Of a DNA stretch of 56,419 nt, positions 32,647 to 40,736 are shown piece by piece. Made by a program: the position numbers and the translations under genes. Under the pieces are notes generated by a model. That model did not search any database and was not told the DNA's origin. It saw only the letters and a list, made by a program, of their open reading frames with translations. This DNA comes from CAYQTO01 sp964420455. GTDB taxonomy: Bacteria > Sumerlaeota > Sumerlaeia > SLMS01. The stretch is from assembly GCA_964420455.1 (NCBI GenBank), contig CAYQTO010000007.1:1-56419 (forward strand), in the 5' to 3' direction. Positions within the stretch are counted from its first letter, which is position 1, and each line of letters begins with the position of its first letter.

Positions 32647-33720
32647 ATGAAACGACTCCGGCGTATCCTCTTCATCTTCGGTGGCTTGGTGCTGGCCGTG
32701 GTGCTTCTCGTCGCCATCGGCCTCGCCTACGTCTACTTCAACCGCAACGAATTGATCCGCACAAACCTCGAGAGCACCCTGAGCTGGGTGCTGGTCAACG
32801 AGACCACCGTCGGCAGCGTCAACCTCCAGCCCTTCGCCGGGGAACTCGTCATCGAGGAACTCTTCATCGGAAACCCCGAGGGCTTCGAATCCGTGCATGC
32901 CATGCGGTTTGGCAAGATCGAGGTGGCCCTCGACATGGAGACCCTTGGCACCGAGCTGCTCACCATCAACCACATTCGGATCACCGAGCCGGACATCAAC
33001 TACGACCGGAAGATGCGCGATTCGAACCTGAATCGGCTGGTGGCGAATGCCTCGCGTTTTCAGACCCCCCCCGGCGAGGAGGAGCCCCCACCCGCCGAAG
33101 AGCCTGCGCCAGAAGGATCCCAGCAGCAGGTCCTCATCCGCGAGATTTCCGTGATTTCCCCCCGCATTCGCCTGACGATCCCGGTGTTGAATGAAAGCCC
33201 GTCGGTCCAGGTGGCCGACATCGTCATGCGGGACGTGGGCGCGGCGGAGGAGGACGAACCGGCGACCCCCGCGGAGGTGCTCCAGCAGTTCTTCAACTTC
33301 ATCATCCGTGATGGCGTTGGGGCGGCGGTGGAGAAGGCGGGAGTGCCCGTGGGCGAGGTGGCGGGGCTGGCGGCGGACTTGGGGCGCGGGGCCTTTGCCA
33401 CGGGACGCCAGTTGGGTGAAGGTGCCGTCGGCACCGCTCGCGATGTGGGGGAGGGAGCAGTGGGCGCCGCGAGGGACGTCGGCGGAGCTGCCACCGGGGC
33501 CGTTAGGGATGTCGGCGAAGGGACCGTCGGCGCCGCCAGGGATGTCGGTGGGGCGGCCGCCGGAGCCGCGAGGGACGTTGGCGAGGGCGCCGTGGGGGCG
33601 GCACAGGACGCCGGCCGCGGAATCGGCCGCGCAGTCGGAGGGCTCTTCGGCCGGAACTCCGATAACGACGAACAGCCAGCGGCAACGCCCGAGCCCACCC
33701 CGGAACCCGCCACGGAGTAA
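32647..33720 (+). CDS. AsmA-like membrane-anchored protein with 11-residue repeat tail
   Basis: 357-residue protein. One N-terminal helix (residues 8-28) leads into an AsmA/DUF748-like start, recognisable by N-E-L-I-R-T-N-L-E-S-T-L near 36, the beta strands G-S-V-N-L-Q-P-F-A-G-E-L-V-I-E-E-L and I-N-H-I-R-I-T-E-P-D-I-N. Such proteins span the periplasm and are linked to envelope lipid traffic. A Pro-Glu linker follows, then a second short beta block. The end (from about residue 257) is made of six perfect-length 11-residue units rich in Gly and Ala with fixed R-D-V, closing with an acidic Pro tail. It lies 21 nt after the M15-like gene and just before the GH63-like gene, all on the plus strand. 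Confidence 0.7.
   Translation: MKRLRRILFIFGGLVLAVVLLVAIGLAYVYFNRNELIRTNLESTLSWVLVNETTVGSVNLQPFAGELVIEELFIGNPEGFESVHAMRFGKIEVALDMETLGTELLTINHIRITEPDINYDRKMRDSNLNRLVANASRFQTPPGEEEPPPAEEPAPEGSQQQVLIREISVISPRIRLTIPVLNESPSVQVADIVMRDVGAAEEDEPATPAEVLQQFFNFIIRDGVGAAVEKAGVPVGEVAGLAADLGRGAFATGRQLGEGAVGTARDVGEGAVGAARDVGGAATGAVRDVGEGTVGAARDVGGAAAGAARDVGEGAVGAAQDAGRGIGRAVGGLFGRNSDNDEQPAATPEPTPEPATE
33415..33612 (+). repeat. Six in-frame 33-bp units coding 11-residue repeats
   Basis: Six consecutive 33-nt units (boundaries 33415, 33448, 33481, 33514, 33547, 33580) encode G-x-x-x-x-G-x-x-R-D-V, with the first half alternating between E-G-A-V type and G-A-A-x type. Only the sixth unit ends Q-D-A. At DNA level the copies differ at many third positions, so the protein pattern is kept while the DNA has diverged, which argues for selection on the helix and against recent slippage. 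Confidence 0.9.
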
Positions 33721-33723
33721 TTC

Positions 33724-35181
33724 TTGACGGATCGTTCCTTTCTGCCCAACCGGCTGCCCCGGCCATGGATCCCGGGGCAGCCGGATTGGGTGGACGCCTA
33801 CCACGCGGCCTGGGCAACCGCCGCCCGGCGTGGCCTCCGCCGGGCGCCAGCATTCGCATCCCGTCGCGCTTCAGTGCTTGACGCCTGCTTTTCTGAAAAC
33901 TTCTTCCAGTGGGACTCCTGCTTCGTCGCCCTCTGGGCCCGCTATTCCCAGGGCGCCTTCCCCGAACTGACACCAGATCCCCTCAGCAACCTCGACCTGT
34001 TCTACGACTCCCAGGACCCGGATGGGGCCATCAGCCGGGAGATACGGCCCAATGGCACCTCCGCTCCCAACCGCACCGCCGCTGGGGACACCCCCGACAC
34101 GCCGCCCTTCTGGCGCTCCACCGCGTTCTCCAACCCTCCCCTCTTCTCCTGGGCCGAGTGGACCTACTACACGACGACGGGCGACGATTCACGCCTCCCT
34201 CGCATCTATCCTCATCTCGTCAAGTACCATGACTGGACGATTGCCGAACGGCGTCGAACCAACGGTGGCTTCTTCAACGACTCCTTCGGCTGCGGGATGG
34301 ACAATCTGCCGCGCGTCGAGGCCGTCACGTGGGTCGATGCCACCGCGCAGATGGCCCTCGATTGCGAGTGCCTCGCCCAGATGGCACTGTTTCTCGACCG
34401 CGAGACGGACGCCCGGGCCTTCTCCGCCCGATACCTCGAGTTGCAGGAATTCCTGAACGAGCGCTGCTGGGACCAGTTCCGCGAGTGCTACGTTGATCTC
34501 GATGAGGATGACCTCTGGGCGGGCCCGATGCACGTGGGCGCGTTCTGGCCGCTTGCGGCGGGCGTGGTGCCCCCGGAGCGCGCCCGCCGGATGGCGCTCC
34601 ATCTCAAGACGCCCCGGGTCTTCGGCCGCAAGCACCTCGTCCCTTCCCTCGCGGCAAACTCGCGGGAGTTTCGGTCCACGGGCGACTACTGGCGCGGGGG
34701 GGTCTGGCCTCCCACCACCTACATGGTGATCCGGGGGCTGGCGCGTTCCGGCCTTCGGAGCGAGGCGGTCGACGTTGCCCGCAACCACGTGGATGCGGTG
34801 GCAGCGGTCTTCCGGGAAACGGGTACCTTTTGGGAGAATTACGCCCCGGACGCGTTGGCGCCCGGGGAGCCTGCCAAGCCTGATTTCTGTGGCTGGTCGG
34901 CGCTGGGGCCCGTTGCGGTGCTGATCGAGACTCTCCTCGGGCTGCGCGTGTCCGGTCAGCTGGAGCGGCTGGAATGGACTCCCGCGCTGGAGGAAGCCCA
35001 CGGGATCGAGAATCTGCGGGTGGGGCGGGCGACGGTGGACCTGAAGGCGGAGCGGGCCGGGCGGGGATGGCGCGTGACGGTCTCCTCCGATGCGCCGGTG
35101 GAGGTGCTGCTCCATGGCGCCGCGGGTACCCATCCCGTTGAATTCGATGGGGCAGGACGGGAAATCGCCACGCTCGAGTAA
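33724..35181 (+). CDS. GH63/trehalase-like (alpha/alpha)6 glycoside hydrolase
   Basis: Cytoplasmic-looking glycosidase of 485 aa with no signal peptide. It resembles the MGH/GH63 group of (alpha/alpha)6-barrel enzymes (glucosidase, mannosylglycerate or trehalose hydrolase types). Key blocks: F-F-Q-W-D-S-C-F-V-A-L near residue 57, D-P-D-G-A-I-S-R-E-I-R-P near 97 and the catalytic-domain segment D-Y-W-R-G-G-V-W-P-P-T-T-Y-M-V near 320, with an F-W-E-N-Y-A-P-D-A block near 365. The start is TTG 33724: GGAG lies 7 nt upstream, overlapping the end of the previous gene, and the downstream ATG has no site. The small beta domain at the C-terminus is typical. Substrate open. Confidence 0.8.
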   Translation: MTDRSFLPNRLPRPWIPGQPDWVDAYHAAWATAARRGLRRAPAFASRRASVLDACFSENFFQWDSCFVALWARYSQGAFPELTPDPLSNLDLFYDSQDPDGAISREIRPNGTSAPNRTAAGDTPDTPPFWRSTAFSNPPLFSWAEWTYYTTTGDDSRLPRIYPHLVKYHDWTIAERRRTNGGFFNDSFGCGMDNLPRVEAVTWVDATAQMALDCECLAQMALFLDRETDARAFSARYLELQEFLNERCWDQFRECYVDLDEDDLWAGPMHVGAFWPLAAGVVPPERARRMALHLKTPRVFGRKHLVPSLAANSREFRSTGDYWRGGVWPPTTYMVIRGLARSGLRSEAVDVARNHVDAVAAVFRETGTFWENYAPDALAPGEPAKPDFCGWSALGPVAVLIETLLGLRVSGQLERLEWTPALEEAHGIENLRVGRATVDLKAERAGRGWRVTVSSDAPVEVLLHGAAGTHPVEFDGAGREIATLE

Positions 35182-35212
35182 TCAGGCCCCCTCCTTGCCC
35201 CTGCTGTCTTCC

Positions 35213-36193
35213 ATGAACGGGCTTGCAAACTATCTCGGCGCGATCTGCCTCATGTTGTTGGTCCTGCAGGGGGCCCCGGCCCAGACATTGGCGCCGCTCG
35301 AGGAATCGCTGAAGTACGAGATTGTGGGCCTGGACGACCGCCCGGCTTTGTACGACGCCGTGAGGCTGTCGCTCCAACGCGCCCGGGCAACCCTCGCGGA
35401 GCAGACCCACCACGAATGGACCGGGACTCTTGTCGTGGTCTGGGCAGAGGAGGAGCTTTACGAGGAGAAGACGGGCTTTCAGGCGGAAAACACCGCCGCG
35501 GCGGCCTCGCCCTCCCAAATGACCATCTGGATCAACGCACGGGCGTGGAGCCGGACGCCGGAATCCGAGCGCCAGCGCACGATGACCCACGAGTGCGCCC
35601 ATATCCTCCTCGGGAGCCTTCCCGGCGGCCAGAATCTTCCCCTCTGGGCCAACGAGGGGATCGTCATGCACCTCGCCGACCAGTTCAACTGGCGCGACCA
35701 CACCACATTGCTGACTGCCCACGCCTTCGGCCAGTTGCCGAATCTTGCGGACCTGGAAAGGGGATTTCCCCGCGGTGGCCAGGCGCAAACGCTGGCCTAC
35801 CGGATGAGCTACTCGGCGGTGGGGGTGGTGGCGGAGAACTACGGCGACCGGCCGGGATCGGTCCGCCGGTTGGTACACCGATTGGCGGACCCGGAGGCGG
35901 GGCCGGCTACCGCCCGCGAGTTTTGGGATGAATTCCGCCGCGATGGATGGCAACTGGCCACCGAACACTCCCTCGGGTCGCGCTTCTCCAGCCTGATCAT
36001 TCTCATGTCCAGCACCGGCGCCATTTTCGCCCTCATTACCATCCTCTTCCTCGTCACCTCCGTGATCGTCCGGAAGCGACGGGCGGAGCAGCGCCGTGCC
36101 TGGGAGGAGGAAAAGGAGGCATGGGAGGAATCACTGACCGACGAGGATGTGCAGGACATTTATGGCGATCGCGAGGACCGTTGGTCATCCTGA
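35213..36193 (+). CDS. Membrane-anchored gluzincin metallopeptidase (peptidase MA-like)
   Basis: 326-residue protein with an N-terminal signal helix (G-A-I-C-L-M-L-L-V-L-Q-G-A-P-A-Q) and a C-terminal transmembrane helix near 265-285, followed by a basic and acidic cytoplasmic tail. The domain between them is a zinc peptidase of the MA clan: H126-E127-C-A-H130 with the third ligand E148 in W-A-N-E-G, then S-Y-S-A-V-G near 203. This is the peptidase MA-like layout, and the catalytic residues are intact. ATG 35213 is used because the signal begins there; the open frame upstream is the tail of the previous gene in another frame. Substrate unknown; envelope quality control is a guess. Confidence 0.78.
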   Translation: MNGLANYLGAICLMLLVLQGAPAQTLAPLEESLKYEIVGLDDRPALYDAVRLSLQRARATLAEQTHHEWTGTLVVVWAEEELYEEKTGFQAENTAAAASPSQMTIWINARAWSRTPESERQRTMTHECAHILLGSLPGGQNLPLWANEGIVMHLADQFNWRDHTTLLTAHAFGQLPNLADLERGFPRGGQAQTLAYRMSYSAVGVVAENYGDRPGSVRRLVHRLADPEAGPATAREFWDEFRRDGWQLATEHSLGSRFSSLIILMSSTGAIFALITILFLVTSVIVRKRRAEQRRAWEEEKEAWEESLTDEDVQDIYGDREDRWSS

Positions 36194-36328
36194 GCCACCG
36201 GGCGATGCCGCACTACGGTCCAAGAGACTGGTCGTGCGACTTTTTTCCTTGAATTCTCCTTACAGCTTCTTCAGGTCATCAAATTAACACTCCCAACTCA
36301 CTTTCTTTCCCGAAGGAGAATCAGCACC

Positions 36329-37306
36329 ATGCGTCATTCGGTTTTTCTGGCGGGGGCCCTTTTGGCCAGCGCCTCTCTCCTGCCCGCCCAGGGGACTCTG
36401 CAAGCCATCAGCATCGGGTCCGGTGCCGGATCCCTCGATCTGGACCTCGCCTATACGACCGGTCATGTGGACGGTGATTCGGGCACCTTCGATCCAGGCG
36501 CCAGTGTGCCCGCCGGCACCACCATCTGGAACATCGGCTTCCTGTTCTACGACGGCACGACGGACGTCTGGGCCGACAATGGCTTCCTCGGCCATACCAA
36601 CCAGATTGCCGACGGCACCGTGAGCAACACCGCCTCCTCCATCACGAATACCGGCATGACCTTTCCCGGCATCACGGGCCTGACCGGAAACCTCCAGATG
36701 GAGCTGTCCCAGCCCAACCCCAACCCTCAGAACATCGTTACCTGCACATGGTCGTGGACGTTGATCAACGCCAACCCCGCGGAGCTCCCCCTCAACGTCA
36801 CCTGGTTCGTCGACATGGATTCCTACGTCGACACCAACGATTTCGTGGACGACGTGGTGGCGTTCAAGAACAGCCTGAGCAATTACACCTTTGGCAACTC
36901 CCTGGGCGGCATCGTCATGGGGAATGCGTCCGGTGGTGGCGTCGACCTGAACAGCGGTGTCGTCATGGACGTGTTGGGCGCGGACATCACGGATATGCGT
37001 GGTATTTCCTACACGGCGGGCTCGGCCGGTTCCTCGTTCTTCTGGTCGGATTCGGATTCCTACGCGGGCCAGGGACCGGAGAGCACCGGCTTTATTCTCG
37101 GTGGCGACTTCGTGATGGACAACGATGTGAATACCGATTTCCTCAGCGACGACGGGCGGGATGCCGGCGGCGCGATCCAGACCGACGTGGTGGTGCCGGC
37201 CAGTGGCCAACTGGTTTTCCAGCACGTCATGACGTGGGGCATCGACGAGGTCGCGACCGCAGGGTTTGTTCTCCCGACGTCGGTTGAGGACTGGACTCTC
37301 TATTGA
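36329..37306 (+). CDS. Secreted beta-rich protein of unknown function
   Basis: 325-residue exported protein. The signal peptide (M-R-H-S-V-F-L-A-G-A-L-L-A-S-A-S-L-L-P-A) ends near residue 20. The mature part is rich in Gly, Asp, Ser, Thr and Asn, very poor in Lys, with alternating hydrophobics typical of a beta sandwich or solenoid (T-T-I-W-N-I-G-F-L-F-Y-D-G and T-W-S-W-T-L-I-N-A-N). D-x-D-x-Y and D-T-N-D motifs may bind calcium. No PEP-CTERM, LPXTG or type IX tail; it ends in S-V-E-D-W-T-L-Y. The ribosome site is strong (GAAGGAG, 12 nt). A GC hairpin lies after it. Such proteins are often cell-surface or filament subunits, but no family is claimed. Confidence 0.65.
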   Translation: MRHSVFLAGALLASASLLPAQGTLQAISIGSGAGSLDLDLAYTTGHVDGDSGTFDPGASVPAGTTIWNIGFLFYDGTTDVWADNGFLGHTNQIADGTVSNTASSITNTGMTFPGITGLTGNLQMELSQPNPNPQNIVTCTWSWTLINANPAELPLNVTWFVDMDSYVDTNDFVDDVVAFKNSLSNYTFGNSLGGIVMGNASGGGVDLNSGVVMDVLGADITDMRGISYTAGSAGSSFFWSDSDSYAGQGPESTGFILGGDFVMDNDVNTDFLSDDGRDAGGAIQTDVVVPASGQLVFQHVMTWGIDEVATAGFVLPTSVEDWTLY

Positions 37307-37342
37307 GTCTCACCCCTCGGACGCCATGAAGGGATGGTTCCG

Positions 37343-37368
37343 CTCCCCCCGGCGCTCGTCGGGGGGAG
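37343..37368. terminator. 9-bp GC hairpin between convergent genes
   Basis: CTCCCCCCG (37343-37351) pairs perfectly with CGGGGGGAG (37360-37368) across an 8-nt loop, between the secreted protein and the minus-strand methyltransferase gene. No T-run follows on either side, so it may act as a bidirectional stem rather than a classical terminator. Confidence 0.6.
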
Positions 37369-37468
37369 TGGTGTTTGGAGGATCCTTTCAGGAGGCGGCG
37401 TCTCCCGGCCTTGATGCCGAACATCGCGTTCCCATTTCAGGGACTGTGTTGGGGGACCTGAGCCGGGG

Positions 37469-38491
37469 TTACGTTGCCGCGTATCGACCGATCTCGAGCG
37501 CGGTCTTCACCATCGCGACGTAGTTTTCGAGCTTGGCGTAGTCGGGCACGGAGTTGCTCGACCCGAGGCAATAGCCGCCGCCGGGGGCGGCGCGCTCGAT
37601 GCGGTCGCGCACCTGGCGGACGATTTCGGCTTCGTCGGCCCGGGCGAGCGCATCCACCTCGATGTTGCCGCAAAGGCAGAGCCGGTCGCCGACGCGGGCC
37701 TTCACCTCGGCGATGTCCATGGCCTTCGGCTCGATCGGGTGCTGGGCCTTCACCCCGGTCGCGATGATGTCGTCGAAGACCTCCCACAGAACGCCGTCGG
37801 TGTGGTAAAGCAGGGGGATGCCGCGAGCCTTGGCGAGGGAACCGATGTGCGCGAGACAGGGAAAGAACTTTTCCCGGAGCCAGTCGGGACCCACCATCAG
37901 GCCCTGTGTATACGCGATGTCGTCGCTGAACCAGAGCGCGCCCACCCATTCCATGGAGGCCATGGTGTCAAACATGCCGAGGATAAGGCTGCTCACGCGG
38001 TCGAAGAGGGCATCGATCAGCTCGGGGTCCTCGTAGATGCCCATGGCGAAATTCTCGAAGCCCATCATCTCCCAGACGGTCGTAAAGATGTCGCCGTACT
38101 GGCCGATGATGCCCATGCCGTCGGGAAGGAGGTGGCGGGCCTTCTCGAAATTGGAATAATCGATGTCCTCGGGGCGGGGCCAGGGGTAGGACTCAATGTC
38201 CTCCATGGACCGGATGACGCCCTCGTGTTCGGAAGCCCAGGCGCGGTCGGGGGAATCCCCCTTGGTGCGTCCGAGTTCCATGCGAAAGCGGGGCTGAATC
38301 TTGACGAAGTCGTAGCCCATGGAGGCCATGAAGGCGATGTCGTCGGCGACGGTGGCGATCGGTCGCCCGAGGAGGGCTTCCTTGATTTTGGGATGGATGC
38401 CGAGTTCGATGAGGGGGACGGCGTCGGCCTGGCCGCCATGGAGGGTTGTTGTCAGCCGGGCGAAGTCCGGCCTGCGGAGGTGGGCAAACAT
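37469..38491 (-). CDS. Uroporphyrinogen decarboxylase-like corrinoid methyltransferase
   Basis: UroD-fold protein of 340 aa of the kind that moves methyl groups to or from corrinoid proteins (MtaA/CmuA-like), not heme-pathway UroD. Supporting evidence: it is encoded with a corrinoid protein on the same strand (27 nt apart), and residues fit a zinc site, H230 in L-L-Y-H-T-D-G and C272/C274 in L-C-L-C-G-N-I-E. G-Q-Y-G-D-I-F-T-T-V-W near 130 and the P-D-Y-A-K-L near 320 match the family. It is not possible to say whether it is the substrate-side or the cofactor-side enzyme. No methyl-accepting folate enzyme or corrinoid reactivase is in the window. Confidence 0.82.
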   Translation of the reverse strand: MFAHLRRPDFARLTTTLHGGQADAVPLIELGIHPKIKEALLGRPIATVADDIAFMASMGYDFVKIQPRFRMELGRTKGDSPDRAWASEHEGVIRSMEDIESYPWPRPEDIDYSNFEKARHLLPDGMGIIGQYGDIFTTVWEMMGFENFAMGIYEDPELIDALFDRVSSLILGMFDTMASMEWVGALWFSDDIAYTQGLMVGPDWLREKFFPCLAHIGSLAKARGIPLLYHTDGVLWEVFDDIIATGVKAQHPIEPKAMDIAEVKARVGDRLCLCGNIEVDALARADEAEIVRQVRDRIERAAPGGGYCLGSSNSVPDYAKLENYVAMVKTALEIGRYAAT

Positions 38492-38518
38492 GGGGTCTCC
38501 GGAGGGGAGTGTGGTGGG

Positions 38519-39193
38519 CTAGACGGCGATGCCGGCAAGTTGCTTGGCGAGGGAGGGGGCTCCGGACGCATCGGGGGCGTAGCCGTCGGCGCCGATCTCC
38601 GTGGCAAAGGCCTGGGTAACGGGGGCGCCACCGACCATGACCTTGTTCTCGAGGCCAGCCTCGCGAAGGGCGTCGATGGTCGTCTTCATCTTCTCCATGG
38701 TGACGGTCAGAAGGGCGGAAAGACCGATGAGGGCGTCGGGGTTCTCGCGCGCCTTTTCGACGAAGACGGTTGGCGCGGTGTTTGTCCCAAGGTCAATGAC
38801 CTCAAACCCGGCCCCTTCGAGCATCATGCCGACAAGGTTCTTGCCGATGTCGTGCATGTCGCCCTCAACGGTGCCGAGGATGACCGTGCCGATGGTCATG
38901 GAGGCGCCTTCGGCGAGTTGGGCGCGGAGCAGCTCGAGGCCGCCCTTCATGGCCTTGGCGGACATGAGCATTTCAGGGACAAAGTATTCGCCATCGCTGA
39001 ACTTCTTGCCGGTCACTTCCATGCCGGCGATGAGGCCCTGCTTGAGGATTTCATCGGCGCCATGTCCCTCCGCGAGGGCCTGCTCCACGAGTTCCTTCAC
39101 GCCCGGCTGGTCCCGCATGTCCTTGGGATACTTGGCCTTGGCGTCGATATGGCCGCGAATCACACAGTGGGTGATCTGTTCGATGAGGGACAT
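38519..39193 (-). CDS. Corrinoid (B12-binding) protein of the MtaC/MtbC/cobalamin-binding type
   Basis: Two-domain cobalamin carrier, 224 aa. The helical cap occupies residues 1-90 (G-V-K-E-L-V-E-Q-A-L-A-E-G and F-S-D-G-E-Y-F-V-P-E-M-L-M-S-A-K-A-M). The Rossmann-like cobalamin domain carries the lower-ligand motif D112-x-H114-x-x-G117 in E-G-D-M-H-D-I-G, and the S/T-A-L-L-T-V-T near 170 plus V-G-G-A-P-V-T near 200. It sits upstream of the UroD-like enzyme in the same operon and would shuttle the methyl group. The start ATG 39193 follows the family's usual N-terminus; the frame extends upstream without a ribosome site. Confidence 0.9.
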   Translation of the reverse strand: MSLIEQITHCVIRGHIDAKAKYPKDMRDQPGVKELVEQALAEGHGADEILKQGLIAGMEVTGKKFSDGEYFVPEMLMSAKAMKGGLELLRAQLAEGASMTIGTVILGTVEGDMHDIGKNLVGMMLEGAGFEVIDLGTNTAPTVFVEKARENPDALIGLSALLTVTMEKMKTTIDALREAGLENKVMVGGAPVTQAFATEIGADGYAPDASGAPSLAKQLAGIAV

Positions 39194-39440
39194 GGGGGAG
39201 GAGACCTCGGGAGGAATCGGTGGCTCCGACGGCGCGGAGGAGGAGTTGGCTTTCTCCCCGTATCGGAAACGACCAATCGTTGACTGACAGAGAATGAATG
39301 CGTTTGCAAGCTCTTTCCGGACACAAGACGTCCGTAGGCGCGTTTTCCCGGGATTTCTTCGTTGCCATGCCGCGATTGGGTCGCTAGCACTCCGCGCATC
39401 CCACAAGGGCTTGGACTTACGTCCCGCCCTCCTGCGGCCG

Positions 39441-40736
39441 ATGAAGAACCCCGCCAGCCGTGCCCTTAAAATTCACGAGAAGTTACGCCGCCGCCAGCGT
39501 CCCCACAGCGGCCCGCGGACCGGTGTTGCGCAAATCAAGCGCAAACCCATCACCGATTGGGTGAACGGCAAAGCGTTCTCGATCGTTCACAAGAACAATC
39601 TCGTTTACAATACCTGCTGGGAGGATCCCCGTCTCGATCTCGAGGCGCTGGAGCTGACGCCCAACGATACGGTCGCCATGATCACCTCGGCGGGATGCAA
39701 CGCGCTTGATTACGCGATCGAGGGCCCCCGGCGCATCCATGCGATTGACATGAACCCGCGCCAAAACGCGGTGCTCGAGATGAAGATCGCCGGAATCCGC
39801 GAACTGGAGTACGAGCGCTTCTTCGAGATGTTCGGCCGCGGGCGCCTCGCGGACTTCGACCAGGTCTACCGCCGCCAGCTCCGCCGTCACCTCTCTCCCT
39901 GGGCCCGCCGCTACTGGGATCGCCATTCCAAGTTCTTCACGGGCCGCAAGTCCTTCTACTTCTGCGGCTCCTCGGGTACCGTGGCCCGCTTCTGCAATTA
40001 CTACATCGACAAGGTGGCCAAGATCCGCGAGGACGTGGACCTGTTGCTGGAGGCGAAGACCCTCGAGGAACAGAAGGTCATCTACGATCGGTCCCTGCGC
40101 ATCGCCTTCTGGACGAAGTTCATGAAGCGATTTGTTGGGAGCGGCACCACGCTGTCGATGCTGGGGGTGCCTCGCCAGCAGCGCCAGCAGGTGGAGCTCC
40201 ACTTCGGCGGCGGAATCGCCGGCTTTATCGAGGATTCCATCGAGACCGTCTTCACCCGACTTCCGCTGCACGACAACTACTTCTGGCGGGTGTACCTCAA
40301 GGGCGCCTACTCGGAGAGCTGCTGCCCGCGCTACCTCTCGCGCGAGGGCTTCGAGAAGCTGCAGGGCGGCGCCGTCGACTGTATAGACATTCACACGAAT
40401 ACGATCGAGGGGTTCCTCCGCTCGACCGACGAGCCCGTATCGCGGTTTATCCTCCTGGACCACATGGACTGGTTGAGCACGTTCAAGTACGGTGCGCTGG
40501 TTTCGGAATGGCAGGCGATCGTGGACCGGGCCGCGCCGAAATCGCGGGTGCTGTTTCGCAGCGGCGGGCTCAAGGTCGAGTTCGTGGACCCGATCGAGGT
40601 GAAGGTAAACGGTACACGCACGCGTCTCGGCGAGATGCTTTCCTACCAGAAGGAAAAAGCGGAGCGCCTCCACGCGGTCGACCGGGTGCATACCTACGGC
40701 AGCTTCTACATCGCGGACCTGGCGCCGGCGGGATGA
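39441..40736 (+). CDS. btaA: BtaA: S-adenosylmethionine:diacylglycerol 3-amino-3-carboxypropyltransferase
   Basis: DUF3419 family. Transfers the aminocarboxypropyl group of SAM to diacylglycerol, the first step to the betaine lipid DGTS, a phosphorus-free membrane lipid. Key blocks: S-I-V-H-K-N-N-L-V-Y-N-T-C-W-E-D-P near residues 47-63, I-T-S-A-G-C-N-A-L-D-Y at 81-91, A-I-D-M-N-P-R-Q near 101 (SAM site), and L-D-H-M-D-W-L near 341. About 431 aa. ATG 39441 lacks a clear ribosome site, but it is the first start before the conserved region; 39294 is an unlikely longer start. The stop overlaps btaB (ATGA). One octamer (40381-40388) sits in frame C-I-D-I and uses the rare ATA codon. Confidence 0.93.
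   Translation: MKNPASRALKIHEKLRRRQRPHSGPRTGVAQIKRKPITDWVNGKAFSIVHKNNLVYNTCWEDPRLDLEALELTPNDTVAMITSAGCNALDYAIEGPRRIHAIDMNPRQNAVLEMKIAGIRELEYERFFEMFGRGRLADFDQVYRRQLRRHLSPWARRYWDRHSKFFTGRKSFYFCGSSGTVARFCNYYIDKVAKIREDVDLLLEAKTLEEQKVIYDRSLRIAFWTKFMKRFVGSGTTLSMLGVPRQQRQQVELHFGGGIAGFIEDSIETVFTRLPLHDNYFWRVYLKGAYSESCCPRYLSREGFEKLQGGAVDCIDIHTNTIEGFLRSTDEPVSRFILLDHMDWLSTFKYGALVSEWQAIVDRAAPKSRVLFRSGGLKVEFVDPIEVKVNGTRTRLGEMLSYQKEKAERLHAVDRVHTYGSFYIADLAPAG

Noticed and set aside
31756..33804. 682-codon minus-strand frame opposite the M15-like and AsmA-like genes
   Set aside because: Crosses two plausible plus-strand genes with ribosome sites; its repeats are the complement of the 11-residue repeat.
37739..39283. 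514-codon plus-strand frame opposite the corrinoid operon
   Set aside because: Corrinoid DxHxxG and UroD motifs lie in the minus frames; the plus frame is Gly/Asp/Val-rich shadow.
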